Under the pieces are notes generated by a model. The model was not told where the DNA came from, ran no database searches, and worked only from the letters and a program-made list of their open reading frames with translations. From Gp6-AA40 sp036802945 (GTDB lineage Bacteria; Acidobacteriota; Vicinamibacteria; Vicinamibacterales; UBA2999), in the NCBI GenBank assembly GCA_036802945.1, contig DAIRVG010000011.1, positions 1-64,000 of the forward strand: 64,000 bases of DNA, written 5' to 3'. The position numbers and the translations under genes were made by a program. Shown in pieces: positions 33,698 through 41,144 of the stretch (its first letter is position 1; each line of letters begins with the position of its first letter).

Positions 33698-34621
33698 ATG
33701 CGCAAGTTGATCGTGCTGCTCGTCACACTGAGCGCCTCCATCGGTGTCGCCAGTGTCGCGCGTGGGGGAGGGCAGGACGCGGGAACAGCGAATGCGCTTC
33801 GCGGGGCTATCGACATTCACGTCCATTCCGAGCCGGACAGCCGCCCGCGGTCCGTCGATGCCGTCGAAGCCGCGAGGCAGGCCAAGGCGAACGGCATGCG
33901 GGCCATCGTCATCAAGAACCACTACGAGTTCACGTCGGGGCTCGCCTACATCGTCCGTAAGCAGGTGCCGGGGATCGACGTGTTCGGCGGCGTCGACTTG
34001 AACCTCACCGTCGGCGGCATCAACGCGGCCGCCGTCGAGTACATGGCAGCGACAACAGGCGGATTCGGCAAGATGGTCTGGATGCCGACGTTCGATGCCG
34101 AAAACCAGGTGCGTTTCTCGAAAGAGAACCGCCCGTTTGTCAGTGTGTCGAAGGGCGGAGCGCTCGTTCCGGCGGTGACGGATGTGATTGCGTCGATTGC
34201 GAAGCACAATCTCGTGCTCGCGACCGGACATTCATCCGCGGAGGAAGGGCTCATGCTGTTGCGCGAAGGACGCCGGCAGGGCGTGCGACAGATGGTTGTG
34301 ACGCACGCGATGAACGAGCCGATCGTGATGAGCGTGCCGCAGATGCAGGAGGCGGCCAAGCTCGGCGCCTTCATCGAATTCGTCGGCGGAAACGTCGGCG
34401 ATCAGGGCGGCCCGGCTCGGATGGACCGGTTCGCGGACGCCATCAAGAAGATCGGTCCCGAGTTCTGCATCCTGTCATCGGACCTCGGTCAGAGGGGCAA
34501 CCCTTTGCCGGCGCCCGGCTTCGGCGCTTTCCTCGCCGCGATGCGGGCGAGAGGCCTTTCCGAGCAGGACGTCGATCGCATGTCCCGGCGCAACCCCGCG
34601 ACGTTGCTGGGACTGCAGTAG
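33698..34621 (+). CDS. DUF6282 amidohydrolase-like exported protein
   Basis: A 307-residue protein with a signal peptide (RKLIVLLVTLSASIGVASVARG), then RGAIDIHVHSEPDSRPRSVDAVE (HxH near residue 37), MRAIVIKNHYEFTSGLAYIVRK, VFGGVDLNLTVGGINAAAVEY, KMVWMPTFDAEN and LVLATGHSSAEEGLMLLREG, matching the DUF6282 branch of the amidohydrolase superfamily. The ligand His residues are present. The substrate is unknown. GGAGGAGAAGAACGTC precedes ATG 33698, which fixes the start over a longer upstream frame through the palindrome. Confidence 0.82.
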   Translation: MRKLIVLLVTLSASIGVASVARGGGQDAGTANALRGAIDIHVHSEPDSRPRSVDAVEAARQAKANGMRAIVIKNHYEFTSGLAYIVRKQVPGIDVFGGVDLNLTVGGINAAAVEYMAATTGGFGKMVWMPTFDAENQVRFSKENRPFVSVSKGGALVPAVTDVIASIAKHNLVLATGHSSAEEGLMLLREGRRQGVRQMVVTHAMNEPIVMSVPQMQEAAKLGAFIEFVGGNVGDQGGPARMDRFADAIKKIGPEFCILSSDLGQRGNPLPAPGFGAFLAAMRARGLSEQDVDRMSRRNPATLLGLQ

Positions 34622-34712
34622 CATCGCGAAAGGGAAAGGTAAGCGCGGCGCGTCGCGTTGTGCCCACGTGCTACGATCCGCCCTTATCTCCTGCCATCGA
34701 TCGGAGGATTCA

Positions 34713-35699
34713 ATGAACGTGCCGCGCTCTCGTTTAATCGCCGCTGCCGCCGTGGCTTGTCTCGTGATAGCGCTGGCGTCGGTCGCGGCGCTGGCGCAAG
34801 GCAGCGGTCCTTGGACGGTCAAGGGCATGATTCCGTACGACCGCGCTGAGATTGCGATGGCGGCCGTAAATGGAAAGATCTACGTGATCTCTGGCCAGTC
34901 GCGCGGTGTCGACGCCAACGCGTTCAACCAGGAATACGACCCGGCCACCGGCAACTGGCGCGAGATCGCGCTGATGCCGGCGATCGCCTCGCACGCCGGC
35001 GGCGTGGCACTGAACGGCAAGGTCTATGTCGTGGGCGCCTTCCTCGCCAACGTGCACGTCGGCGCCGTCGATCGCGTATTCGAGTACGACCCGGCCACCG
35101 ATATGTGGAAGGCGATGGCCCCTCTTTTCGCGCCGCGCGGCGCCGTTGGCGTCGTCGTGCTTGACGGAAAGATCCACGCGATCGGCGGGCGTGACCCGCA
35201 GCTCCGCACGGTGTCCACGCATGAGGTCTACGATCCGGCCACCAACAAATGGACGATTGCCGCCGCGCTGCCCATACCGCGCGATCACCTAGGCATCGCC
35301 GTTCTCGGCGGAAAGATTCATGTCTTCGGCGGAAGGCTGGGGCCGACCCCAGAGCGGAGCGGACGTCACGACGTCTACGATCCGGCAACGGATACGTGGA
35401 CGACGGCCGCACCGCTGCTGACGCCGCGCAGCGCGGGCGTCTCGTTCGTGCAGGGCGGGCGCATCGTCTACGCGGGCGGCGAGTGCAAGGACCCGCAGAC
35501 AAGCACCACCTTCAACGAGGCCGAGGTTTACGATCCGGCGACAAACAAGTGGACGGCCCTTCCAGCGCTGCCGGTCGGACGTCATGCGGGCGCCGCCGTC
35601 GTCGTCGGCGATCAGGCCTACGTCATCGGCGGCAACAACGGCTGCGGCGGAAATCGTGCGGCGAGGGAGATCCTGACGTTTCGGCTGCCTGCATCGTAG
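34713..35699 (+). CDS. Kelch-repeat exported protein
   Basis: A 328-residue Kelch propeller. After a signal peptide (residues 1-31, ALAQG), six blades can be read from the repeated 'VYDPATxxWxxxAxLPxxRxxxGxAVLxGKIHVxGG' pattern: for example IYVISGQSRG, YVVGAFLAN, IHAIGGRDPQ, IHVFGGRLGP, IVYAGGECKD and AYVIGGNNGC. It is likely a periplasmic binding or sialidase-like accessory protein; no catalytic site is evident. CGGAGGATTCA precedes ATG 34713. The stop codon lies inside a GC palindrome. Confidence 0.85.
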   Translation: MNVPRSRLIAAAAVACLVIALASVAALAQGSGPWTVKGMIPYDRAEIAMAAVNGKIYVISGQSRGVDANAFNQEYDPATGNWREIALMPAIASHAGGVALNGKVYVVGAFLANVHVGAVDRVFEYDPATDMWKAMAPLFAPRGAVGVVVLDGKIHAIGGRDPQLRTVSTHEVYDPATNKWTIAAALPIPRDHLGIAVLGGKIHVFGGRLGPTPERSGRHDVYDPATDTWTTAAPLLTPRSAGVSFVQGGRIVYAGGECKDPQTSTTFNEAEVYDPATNKWTALPALPVGRHAGAAVVVGDQAYVIGGNNGCGGNRAAREILTFRLPAS

Positions 35700-35700
35700 A

Positions 35701-35720
35701 GGCGGACCTTTAGGTCCGCC
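35701..35720. repeat. GC palindrome, same family as 25276-25343
   Basis: GGCGGACCT-TT-AGGTCCGCC directly abuts the Kelch stop codon and differs from the 25.3-kb hairpins only in the loop. It may serve as a weak terminator. Confidence 0.75.
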
Positions 35721-35740
35721 CAAGGAACCGGCGACCGCGC

Positions 35741-36295
35741 ATGAATTGCTTTACGCACGACAGGACGACCGCAATTGGCCTCTGCGTCGTATGCCAGAAG
35801 GCGATCTGCCGCGACTGCGTGGGCCGCGATGCGCCACGTTTGATCTGCAAATCATGCGCGGCAGGGAACGCGACGCTGGGATTTGAATACACGTCGTCCG
35901 CGACCCTCGCGGGCTGGCCTCTCATTCACGTCTGCGCTGGCATCGACGCGGTGACGATGCGCCCGAAGGTTGCCAGAGGCGTCATTGCGATCGGGAATAT
36001 CGCGGTCGGCGGCTTGGCTGTCGGTGGTTTGGCGTGCGGACTGCTCACAATCGGTGGTCTGTCGGTCGGGATCCTGGCCGCGTTCGGGGGTGCAGCGCTA
36101 GGGCTTGGACTCTCGATGGGCGGGTTCGCAGTGGGGTCCGTCGCGGTAGGTGGCGCGGCGATTGGGCTTCTGTACGCCATCGGTGGAGTGGCGCTGGGGC
36201 CTGCGGTGATCAACGGACAGCATTGCGACGCCGCGGCGCGCGAGTTCGTGCTCCGCTGGCTCAGCGAAGCAGCCCTCCCGCCGACGTGCCAGTGA
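35741..36295 (+). CDS. B-box zinc-finger protein with glycine-rich hydrophobic repeats
   Basis: A 184-residue protein. Residues 1-45 form a B-box zinc finger (CFTHDRTTAIGLCVVCQKAICRDC, then ICKSCA). Residues 65-155 are a striking run of short repeats built on A/V-x-G-G-L-A-V-G (IAVGGLAVGGLACGLLTIGG, then SMGGFAVGSVAVGGAAIGLL), probably a membrane-inserted or beta-helical stack. The tail (HCDAAAREFVLRWLSEAALP) may be cytoplasmic. No known enzymatic function is suggested. It overlaps or nearly abuts the CMD gene, so it is co-transcribed with it. Confidence 0.75.
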   Translation: MNCFTHDRTTAIGLCVVCQKAICRDCVGRDAPRLICKSCAAGNATLGFEYTSSATLAGWPLIHVCAGIDAVTMRPKVARGVIAIGNIAVGGLAVGGLACGLLTIGGLSVGILAAFGGAALGLGLSMGGFAVGSVAVGGAAIGLLYAIGGVALGPAVINGQHCDAAAREFVLRWLSEAALPPTCQ

Positions 36296-36315
36296 TCACG
36301 GGAGATTCGAGCTGG

Positions 36316-36990
36316 ATGCTGCCCGACGTTGCGCGACATGAACGCGGCCTCGACATGCTTCTGCGGATCGGCGGGCCGCAGGCTGCGGCGCCAATCACCG
36401 CGATGAACGACATCGCTCCCGATCTCGTTCGATTCGCCATCGACTTCGCCTATGGCGAGGTCCTGTCGCGTCCCGGACTCGATCTCAAGATGCGCCAGCT
36501 ATGCACCGTTGCTGCTCTCAGCGCGATGGGCACTGCGACGCCGCAGTTGAAATGGCACATCGACGGCGCATTGAACGTCGGATGGGCGCCGTCGGACATT
36601 CTCGATGCCGTGATGCTCGGCGCGGTCAACACCGGATCCGCGGCGGTCGGTCGCAGCCTGAGCACGGCTCGGGAGGTGTTCGAGGCACGCGGTGCCGGCG
36701 CGGAGGACGTCGCCGCGCTCGACGATGCGAGCGCGAGGTGGTGCGAGATTCCGCCGGTATTCGAGAGTCTCGAGCTGGACCAGAGGACAAAGGCCTTGAT
36801 TTCGATCGCGGCGCTCACCGCCGTGGCCAATGCACCGGCGCGGCTCAGGGCGCACATACGGGCTGCGCTCGACGCTGGTGCGTCGCGCGACCAGGTCATC
36901 GAAGTGATCGAGCAGATGGCTGTCTACGCAGGATTCCCGGCGGCGCTGAACGGGATTGCCGCCGCGCGCGACGCGTTCGAGGGACAGTAA
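36316..36990 (+). CDS. Carboxymuconolactone decarboxylase-family protein (two CMD units)
   Basis: A 224-residue protein with two CMD/AhpD-like helical units: about residues 15-110 (PDLVRFAIDFAYGEVLSRPGLDLKMRQLCTVAALSAMGTATPQLKWHIDGALNVGWAPSDILDAV) and 120-224 (LELDQRTKALISIAALTAVANAPARLRAHIRAALDAGASRDQVIEVIEQMAVYAGFP). The CxxC of AhpD is absent, so it is of the gamma-carboxymuconolactone decarboxylase type, possibly acting on aromatic ring-cleavage products. GTG 36292, overlapping the previous stop, is an alternative start; GGGAG favours 36316. Confidence 0.8.
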   Translation: MLPDVARHERGLDMLLRIGGPQAAAPITAMNDIAPDLVRFAIDFAYGEVLSRPGLDLKMRQLCTVAALSAMGTATPQLKWHIDGALNVGWAPSDILDAVMLGAVNTGSAAVGRSLSTAREVFEARGAGAEDVAALDDASARWCEIPPVFESLELDQRTKALISIAALTAVANAPARLRAHIRAALDAGASRDQVIEVIEQMAVYAGFPAALNGIAAARDAFEGQ

Positions 36991-37011
36991 GTATCGAGGG
37001 AGATCCGACTG

Positions 37012-37437
37012 ATGGGAACCGATGAGAACAAGGTCATTGTCCGCCGCTTCATCGACGAGGTCTTCGTGAAGGGAAACGTCGACGCGGTCGACAAGCTGGT
37101 CGCGCACGACTTCGTGCCGCACAGCTGGTCGTCGGTGGCACCGGGGACCGATAGCCTGAAGCAGGCGGTCAAACGGGTGTCCGCCGGACTCTCCGGTGTC
37201 AGCATGAAGATCGAGGACATGATCTCCCAGGACGACAAGGTGGCCGTTCGGCTCACCGCGCATGCTACGCACCAGGGCGATTTCATGGGCCTTCCCGCGA
37301 CGGGGAAGTCGTACACGATCTCCGAAACACACATCTTCCACATACGCGACGGAAAGATCGCAGAGCACTGGCGTGACGCCGACATGCTGGGCCTGATGCA
37401 GCAGCTCGGCGCGCTTCCTGAACCATCAAAAAAATGA
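37012..37437 (+). CDS. SnoaL-like ester cyclase family protein
   Basis: A 141-residue NTF2-fold protein of the SnoaL polyketide-cyclase type: ENKVIVRRFIDEVFVKGNVDAVDKLVAHDFVPHS, VSMKIEDMISQDDKVAVRLTAHATHQGDFMGLPATGKSYTISETHIFHIRDGKIAEHWRDADMLGLMQQLG. The final His-Trp and Asp positions are the usual catalytic or ligand residues. It is cytoplasmic. It lies 21 bp after the CMD gene; its stop overlaps the next start (ATGA), so the run from 35741 to 38093 is probably one operon. Confidence 0.83.
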   Translation: MGTDENKVIVRRFIDEVFVKGNVDAVDKLVAHDFVPHSWSSVAPGTDSLKQAVKRVSAGLSGVSMKIEDMISQDDKVAVRLTAHATHQGDFMGLPATGKSYTISETHIFHIRDGKIAEHWRDADMLGLMQQLGALPEPSKK

Positions 37438-38093
37438 AGCTGTCCGCCACCGCCGTCATCGGCGCGATCGCAGTGATCGCAACGATGTCGGTGTTTGCGG
37501 TGGTTCGGTGGCACGCAGCGCGGACGGCCATCGATGCGGGGTTCTGGTACGACGACGGCTCGTTTGCACTTTCGGCGGACGACACCGCGAAAATCGGCGG
37601 GCCGCTCACTGCGCAGGAGATGGCGACGATCAGGCAGTTATCGAGGGCGGAGGTCGAACGCGCGCTTGCCGATCTTCGAATCAACGTCACCGAAAACCGG
37701 AACGCGTTCTGGAGGGTGTCTGTCGTCGGCACGACCCGAATTAATCCGACGTTCAAGTACCCGTTCGCGGCGGCCGGCGAATCGCACGTCTTCGGCCCGC
37801 TGGGAAGCTGGGGCTCAGTCGGGTTCCTCATACTCGCGCACAACGCGATCGAGTACGCGCCGCCATCGGCATCACGCCAGGACATCGTCGCCGGGATCGG
37901 ACGCGGCGTCGGGCGTGCGGCGGTTCATGAATTCGCCCACCAGGTTCTTGGCGTCGACAACCTCACGAATATCGATAACCGCACCGACGACACCAGCTAC
38001 GAATATGGCAACGCCGACCGGCCATCGCAGTACTACGGGGAGTTGCGCTGGACCACGGCGTGGCCGGTCTTGCGGCAGAAGTTCGGAAGGTAA
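37434..38093 (+). CDS. Membrane-anchored protein with HExxH zincin motif
   Basis: A 219-residue protein with an N-terminal anchor (TAVIGAIAVIATMSVFAVV) and an external domain carrying VHEFAHQVLGVDNLTNID near residue 163, an HExxH zinc-protease motif followed seven residues later by Asp. Upstream, RINVTENRNAFWRVSVVG and FGPLGSWGSVGFLILAHNAIEYA give a mixed alpha/beta body. A zinc metalloprotease is inferred from the motif and context only; no family was recognised. The ATG overlaps the SnoaL stop (ATGA), so translation is coupled. Confidence 0.65.
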   Translation: MKLSATAVIGAIAVIATMSVFAVVRWHAARTAIDAGFWYDDGSFALSADDTAKIGGPLTAQEMATIRQLSRAEVERALADLRINVTENRNAFWRVSVVGTTRINPTFKYPFAAAGESHVFGPLGSWGSVGFLILAHNAIEYAPPSASRQDIVAGIGRGVGRAAVHEFAHQVLGVDNLTNIDNRTDDTSYEYGNADRPSQYYGELRWTTAWPVLRQKFGR

Positions 38094-38228
38094 GATAACG
38101 CTCGCAACTGGAGGCCTGGTGGCCTGACTATTCCGAATTACTACCGGGCCGCTCCGTTGTCGCGGCCCGCAGATCGCGCTCGGAGGCCTGTTATGACTAG
38201 TACTCAATCAGTCCGGACGGTCCACTAG

Positions 38229-38795
38229 ATGGTCTCCCTGATGTCACTCTGGCTCCCTATCGTTGCGTCCGCGGTCGGTGTGTTCTTCGTCAGCTTCATC
38301 ACACACACGGTGTTGCCGTATCACCGCAGCGACGTGCTGAAGCTGTCTGGCGCCAAGGAAGATGAGATTCTCGACGCGCTGCGGCGCATCAGCGTGCCGC
38401 CCGGCGACTACGCCGCGCCGCACGCCGGGTCCGCGGCGGGCATGAACGATCCCGCGTTCATCGCCAAGGCGACGAAAGGCCCGCTGGCGTTCATGACGAT
38501 CGCACCCGGCGCGTCACCGTCGATGGGGCCGTCCCTCGCCCGCTGGTTTGTGTACTGCGTCGTCGTCGGCGTCTTCGTGGCGTACGTCGCCGGACTGGTG
38601 TTTGGACCGGGTGCTGATTTCATGGGCGTGTTGCGCGTCGTCAGCACGGTTGCGTTCATGGCGTACGCGCTGGCACTGCCGCAGCATTCCATCTGGTACC
38701 GGCGGAGCTGGGCAACGACGATGAAATCGGTGTTCGACGGCCTGATTTACGGCCTGGTCACGGGCGCGGCCTTCGCGTGGCTGTGGCCCAAATGA
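38229..38795 (+). CDS. Conserved membrane protein of unknown function
   Basis: A 188-residue protein with an N-terminal membrane segment (LPIVASAVGVFFVSFITHTVLP), a soluble loop (YHRSDVLKLSGAKEDEILDALR) and three more hydrophobic segments (FVYCVVVGVFVAYVAGLVFG, VVSTVAFMAYALALP, GLIYGLVTGAAFAWLW). It is the familiar acidobacterial/bacteroidal four-helix hypothetical with the 'THTVLPYHRSD' motif; the role is unknown. The start is at 38229 or 38241. Confidence 0.72.
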   Translation: MVSLMSLWLPIVASAVGVFFVSFITHTVLPYHRSDVLKLSGAKEDEILDALRRISVPPGDYAAPHAGSAAGMNDPAFIAKATKGPLAFMTIAPGASPSMGPSLARWFVYCVVVGVFVAYVAGLVFGPGADFMGVLRVVSTVAFMAYALALPQHSIWYRRSWATTMKSVFDGLIYGLVTGAAFAWLWPK

Positions 38796-38827
38796 GCTAA
38801 CATTCGACCATTCGAATTTCGAGTCTT

Positions 38828-38920
38828 TAACCACGATGGTCACGATGATCTCGAAGGACACGAACATCGAATTGTTTATTGTTTTCGTGACCGTCGTTTT
38901 CTTCGTGAACTTCGTGGTTA
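38828..38920. repeat. 'CACGAAG'-type inverted repeat element (copy 1)
   Basis: Intergenic hairpin with imperfect arms: TAACCACGATGGTCACGATG... at the left, and ...TTCTTCGTGAACTTCGTGGTTA at the right, about 93 bp end to end. The same words (CCACGAAGG, TCACGAAG) recur at 42946, 55489, 58650 and partly at 60085. It lies upstream of the first PF20091 hydrolase and contains no gene. Confidence 0.75.
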
Positions 38921-38949
38921 GTTCATAAAACGTCTGACAGGAGAGATGA

Positions 38950-41061
38950 ATGTCGAGGACCATCCGTCGAGCCGCCTCTCTCACCCTCGTGCTGGTCGCC
39001 GCAACGCTCGCGCTGCCGTCATCGGCCGACGCTCGCGTGAAAAAGATCGTCGTCGAAAAGAAGGTGTCGCCCGCCTTCGACGGCGCGTCGTTTGGTCCAG
39101 CCGGCCCGTATGAAACGCTCGCAGGCCGTGCCTTCGGTGAGCTCGATCCCAAGGATCCGCGCAACGCGCTCATCACCGACATCACGCTGGCACCGAAAAA
39201 TGCCGCCGGCATGGTCGAGTACGTGGCGAGCTTTTACGTCGTGAAGCCGATCGACATGTCGAAGGCGAGCCGTCTGATGTGGCAGGACGCGCCGAACCGC
39301 GGCGGACGCATAACCATCGGCGTTCCCGAGCGCAACTTCGGCGACATCGGGCTGAGCAGCGGCTGGCAGGGCGACAATTCTGGCCGCACGGTGCCCGGTC
39401 CGGACAATGACTGGGTTGTCGTACCGATCGCGAAGAACGCGGACGGCTCGCCAGTCAGCGGTCTGGTCATCGGCCGCATCGTCAACTTGGGCGGCGTCAA
39501 CTCGCAGCCGATGATCGTCAACGCCAACCCGGTGCCCTACAAGCCCGTCACTCTCGATACATCGAAGGCGACGTTGACGACGCACACGGCGGAGACGGTT
39601 GACGGAAAGATCATCGGCGAAGCAAAGATCGCGAGCAGCGATTGGGCGTGGGCGAAGTGCAGCGCCGAGAATCCGTTCCCCGGCACGCCGGACCCGACGC
39701 AGATCTGCGTCAAGGGGGGCTTCAATCCGAAGCTCCTGTACCAGGTCGTCTTCACGTCAAACGACGCGTACGTCCTCGGGATCGGCTTTGCCGCCTTCCG
39801 CGACGTGGCATCGTTCTTCAAATACGCGACCAAGGACGACGAGGGTACCGCGAATCCCATCGGCGGCCAGGTGTCGTGGGTGATCAACCGTGGTCAATCA
39901 CAGGCCGGCAACTTCATCCGCCAGCTCATTGCCCTCGGTTTCACGCAGGACGAGTCGAGCAGGCAGGTGTACGACGGCGCATGGCCGGTTATCGCGGGGA
40001 AGCGCATCTCGCTGAACGTGCGGTTCGCGCTACCGGACGGCGCCCAGAAGCTCTATGAATCGGGTGGCGAGGGAGCGCAGTGGTGGGGCGACTACCCGGA
40101 TACCGTGCGCGGCCTTCCGGCCAAGGGCATCCTCGATCGCTGCACGGCCAGCAAGACCTGCCCGAAGGTGATCGAGCACTACGGATCTGCGGAAGCGTGG
40201 GCGCTCAATCTCAGCCCGGCCCTCGTCGGCACCAGCGCCGACAAGGACATTCCGGTTCCGGCAAACGTGCGGCGCTACTACATCCCGAGCACCGCCCACG
40301 GCGGCGGGCAGGGCGGATTCACCGTGATGGCTGCGGCGCCGCCCGCGTGCCCGGGTCCGAATTTCGGCACCGGCATACTCGCCGGCAATCCCGTTCCGCA
40401 CGCGGATACCGTGAACGCGCTCCGGTTTCATTTCCGCAACTGGGTCATGAAGGACATTGCACCGCCTGCGAGCAAGTATCCGACGCTGGCCGGGGGCTTC
40501 CTGGTCGACCCGACGAAAGAGGCGACCGGATTTCCCACGATTCCCGGGCTGCCCGCCACTGCGCCAACGGGGATGATCAATGCCGGCCTCGACTACGACT
40601 GGGGGCCGGAGTTCAATTATGTCGACGGGTCAGGCGTTCGCTCGAAGGTGCCTCCAACCATCAAGCGCGTGATCAAGATGAAGGTGCCGCGCGTCGATGC
40701 CGATGGCAACGAGCTTGGCGGCGTCCCCGTCGTGCTGCGTGATGCGCCGCTCGGGACTTACCTTGGCTGGAACATTGTTGCCGCCGGTTTCCACCAGGGG
40801 AAGATCTGCAACTACGCTGCGGGGATGATCCCGTTTGCGAGGACCAAGGCTGAGCGGACCGCCAACAGCGATCCGCGCCTGTCGCTCGAGGAACGCTACA
40901 GGGACCACGCGGGCTACGTCGAGGCGGTGAAGTCTGCCGCGGCGAAGGCGGTTGCGCAGGGCTTCCTGTTGCAGCCGGATGCGGACAAGCTCGTGTCGCA
41001 GGCAGCTGCGAGCAACGTACTGTCGGCGCAGACGACGGCGAGCAACGAGCTCTCTCGCTAG
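38950..41061 (+). CDS. PF20091-type alpha/beta hydrolase domain protein (copy 1), exported
   Basis: A 703-residue protein of the alpha/beta-hydrolase-domain family PF20091 with a signal peptide (LTLVLVAATLALPSSADA). It opens KIVVEKKVSPAFDGASFGPAGPYETLAGRAFGELDP, then ITLAPKNAAGMVEYVASFYVVKPID and QDAPNRGG. The mid-segment WVINRGQSQAGNFIRQL supplies a GxSxxG nucleophile-like elbow (Ser near residue 317). A Cys-rich stretch (CTASKTCPKVIEHYGSAEAW) lies near 400, and ALRFHFRNWVMKDIAPPASKYP near 500. GGAGAG precedes the ATG. The substrate is unknown. A full-length paralogue lies at 61476. Confidence 0.83.
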   Translation: MSRTIRRAASLTLVLVAATLALPSSADARVKKIVVEKKVSPAFDGASFGPAGPYETLAGRAFGELDPKDPRNALITDITLAPKNAAGMVEYVASFYVVKPIDMSKASRLMWQDAPNRGGRITIGVPERNFGDIGLSSGWQGDNSGRTVPGPDNDWVVVPIAKNADGSPVSGLVIGRIVNLGGVNSQPMIVNANPVPYKPVTLDTSKATLTTHTAETVDGKIIGEAKIASSDWAWAKCSAENPFPGTPDPTQICVKGGFNPKLLYQVVFTSNDAYVLGIGFAAFRDVASFFKYATKDDEGTANPIGGQVSWVINRGQSQAGNFIRQLIALGFTQDESSRQVYDGAWPVIAGKRISLNVRFALPDGAQKLYESGGEGAQWWGDYPDTVRGLPAKGILDRCTASKTCPKVIEHYGSAEAWALNLSPALVGTSADKDIPVPANVRRYYIPSTAHGGGQGGFTVMAAAPPACPGPNFGTGILAGNPVPHADTVNALRFHFRNWVMKDIAPPASKYPTLAGGFLVDPTKEATGFPTIPGLPATAPTGMINAGLDYDWGPEFNYVDGSGVRSKVPPTIKRVIKMKVPRVDADGNELGGVPVVLRDAPLGTYLGWNIVAAGFHQGKICNYAAGMIPFARTKAERTANSDPRLSLEERYRDHAGYVEAVKSAAAKAVAQGFLLQPDADKLVSQAAASNVLSAQTTASNELSR

Positions 41062-41068
41062 GAAGCGG

Positions 41069-41089
41069 CGCGGACCCTTCGGGTCCGCG
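41069..41089. repeat. GC palindrome after PF20091 hydrolase 1
   Basis: CGCGGACCC-TTC-GGGTCCGCG, an exact reverse complement of the hairpin at 33637-33657, eight bases after the stop codon. Confidence 0.75.
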
Positions 41090-41101
41090 GAAGTAACTCG
41101 G

Positions 41102-41124
41102 GGGCCGGCCGCCGTGGCCGGCCC
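41102..41124 (+). terminator. GC hairpin, possible terminator
   Basis: GGGCCGGCC-GCCGT-GGCCGGCCC with perfect 9-bp arms, followed by TCGTGTTGT. The T-run is weak, but the position between PF20091 hydrolase 1 and the nucleotidase gene fits termination. Confidence 0.5.
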
Positions 41125-41144
41125 TCGTGTTGTACGCTTGAATC

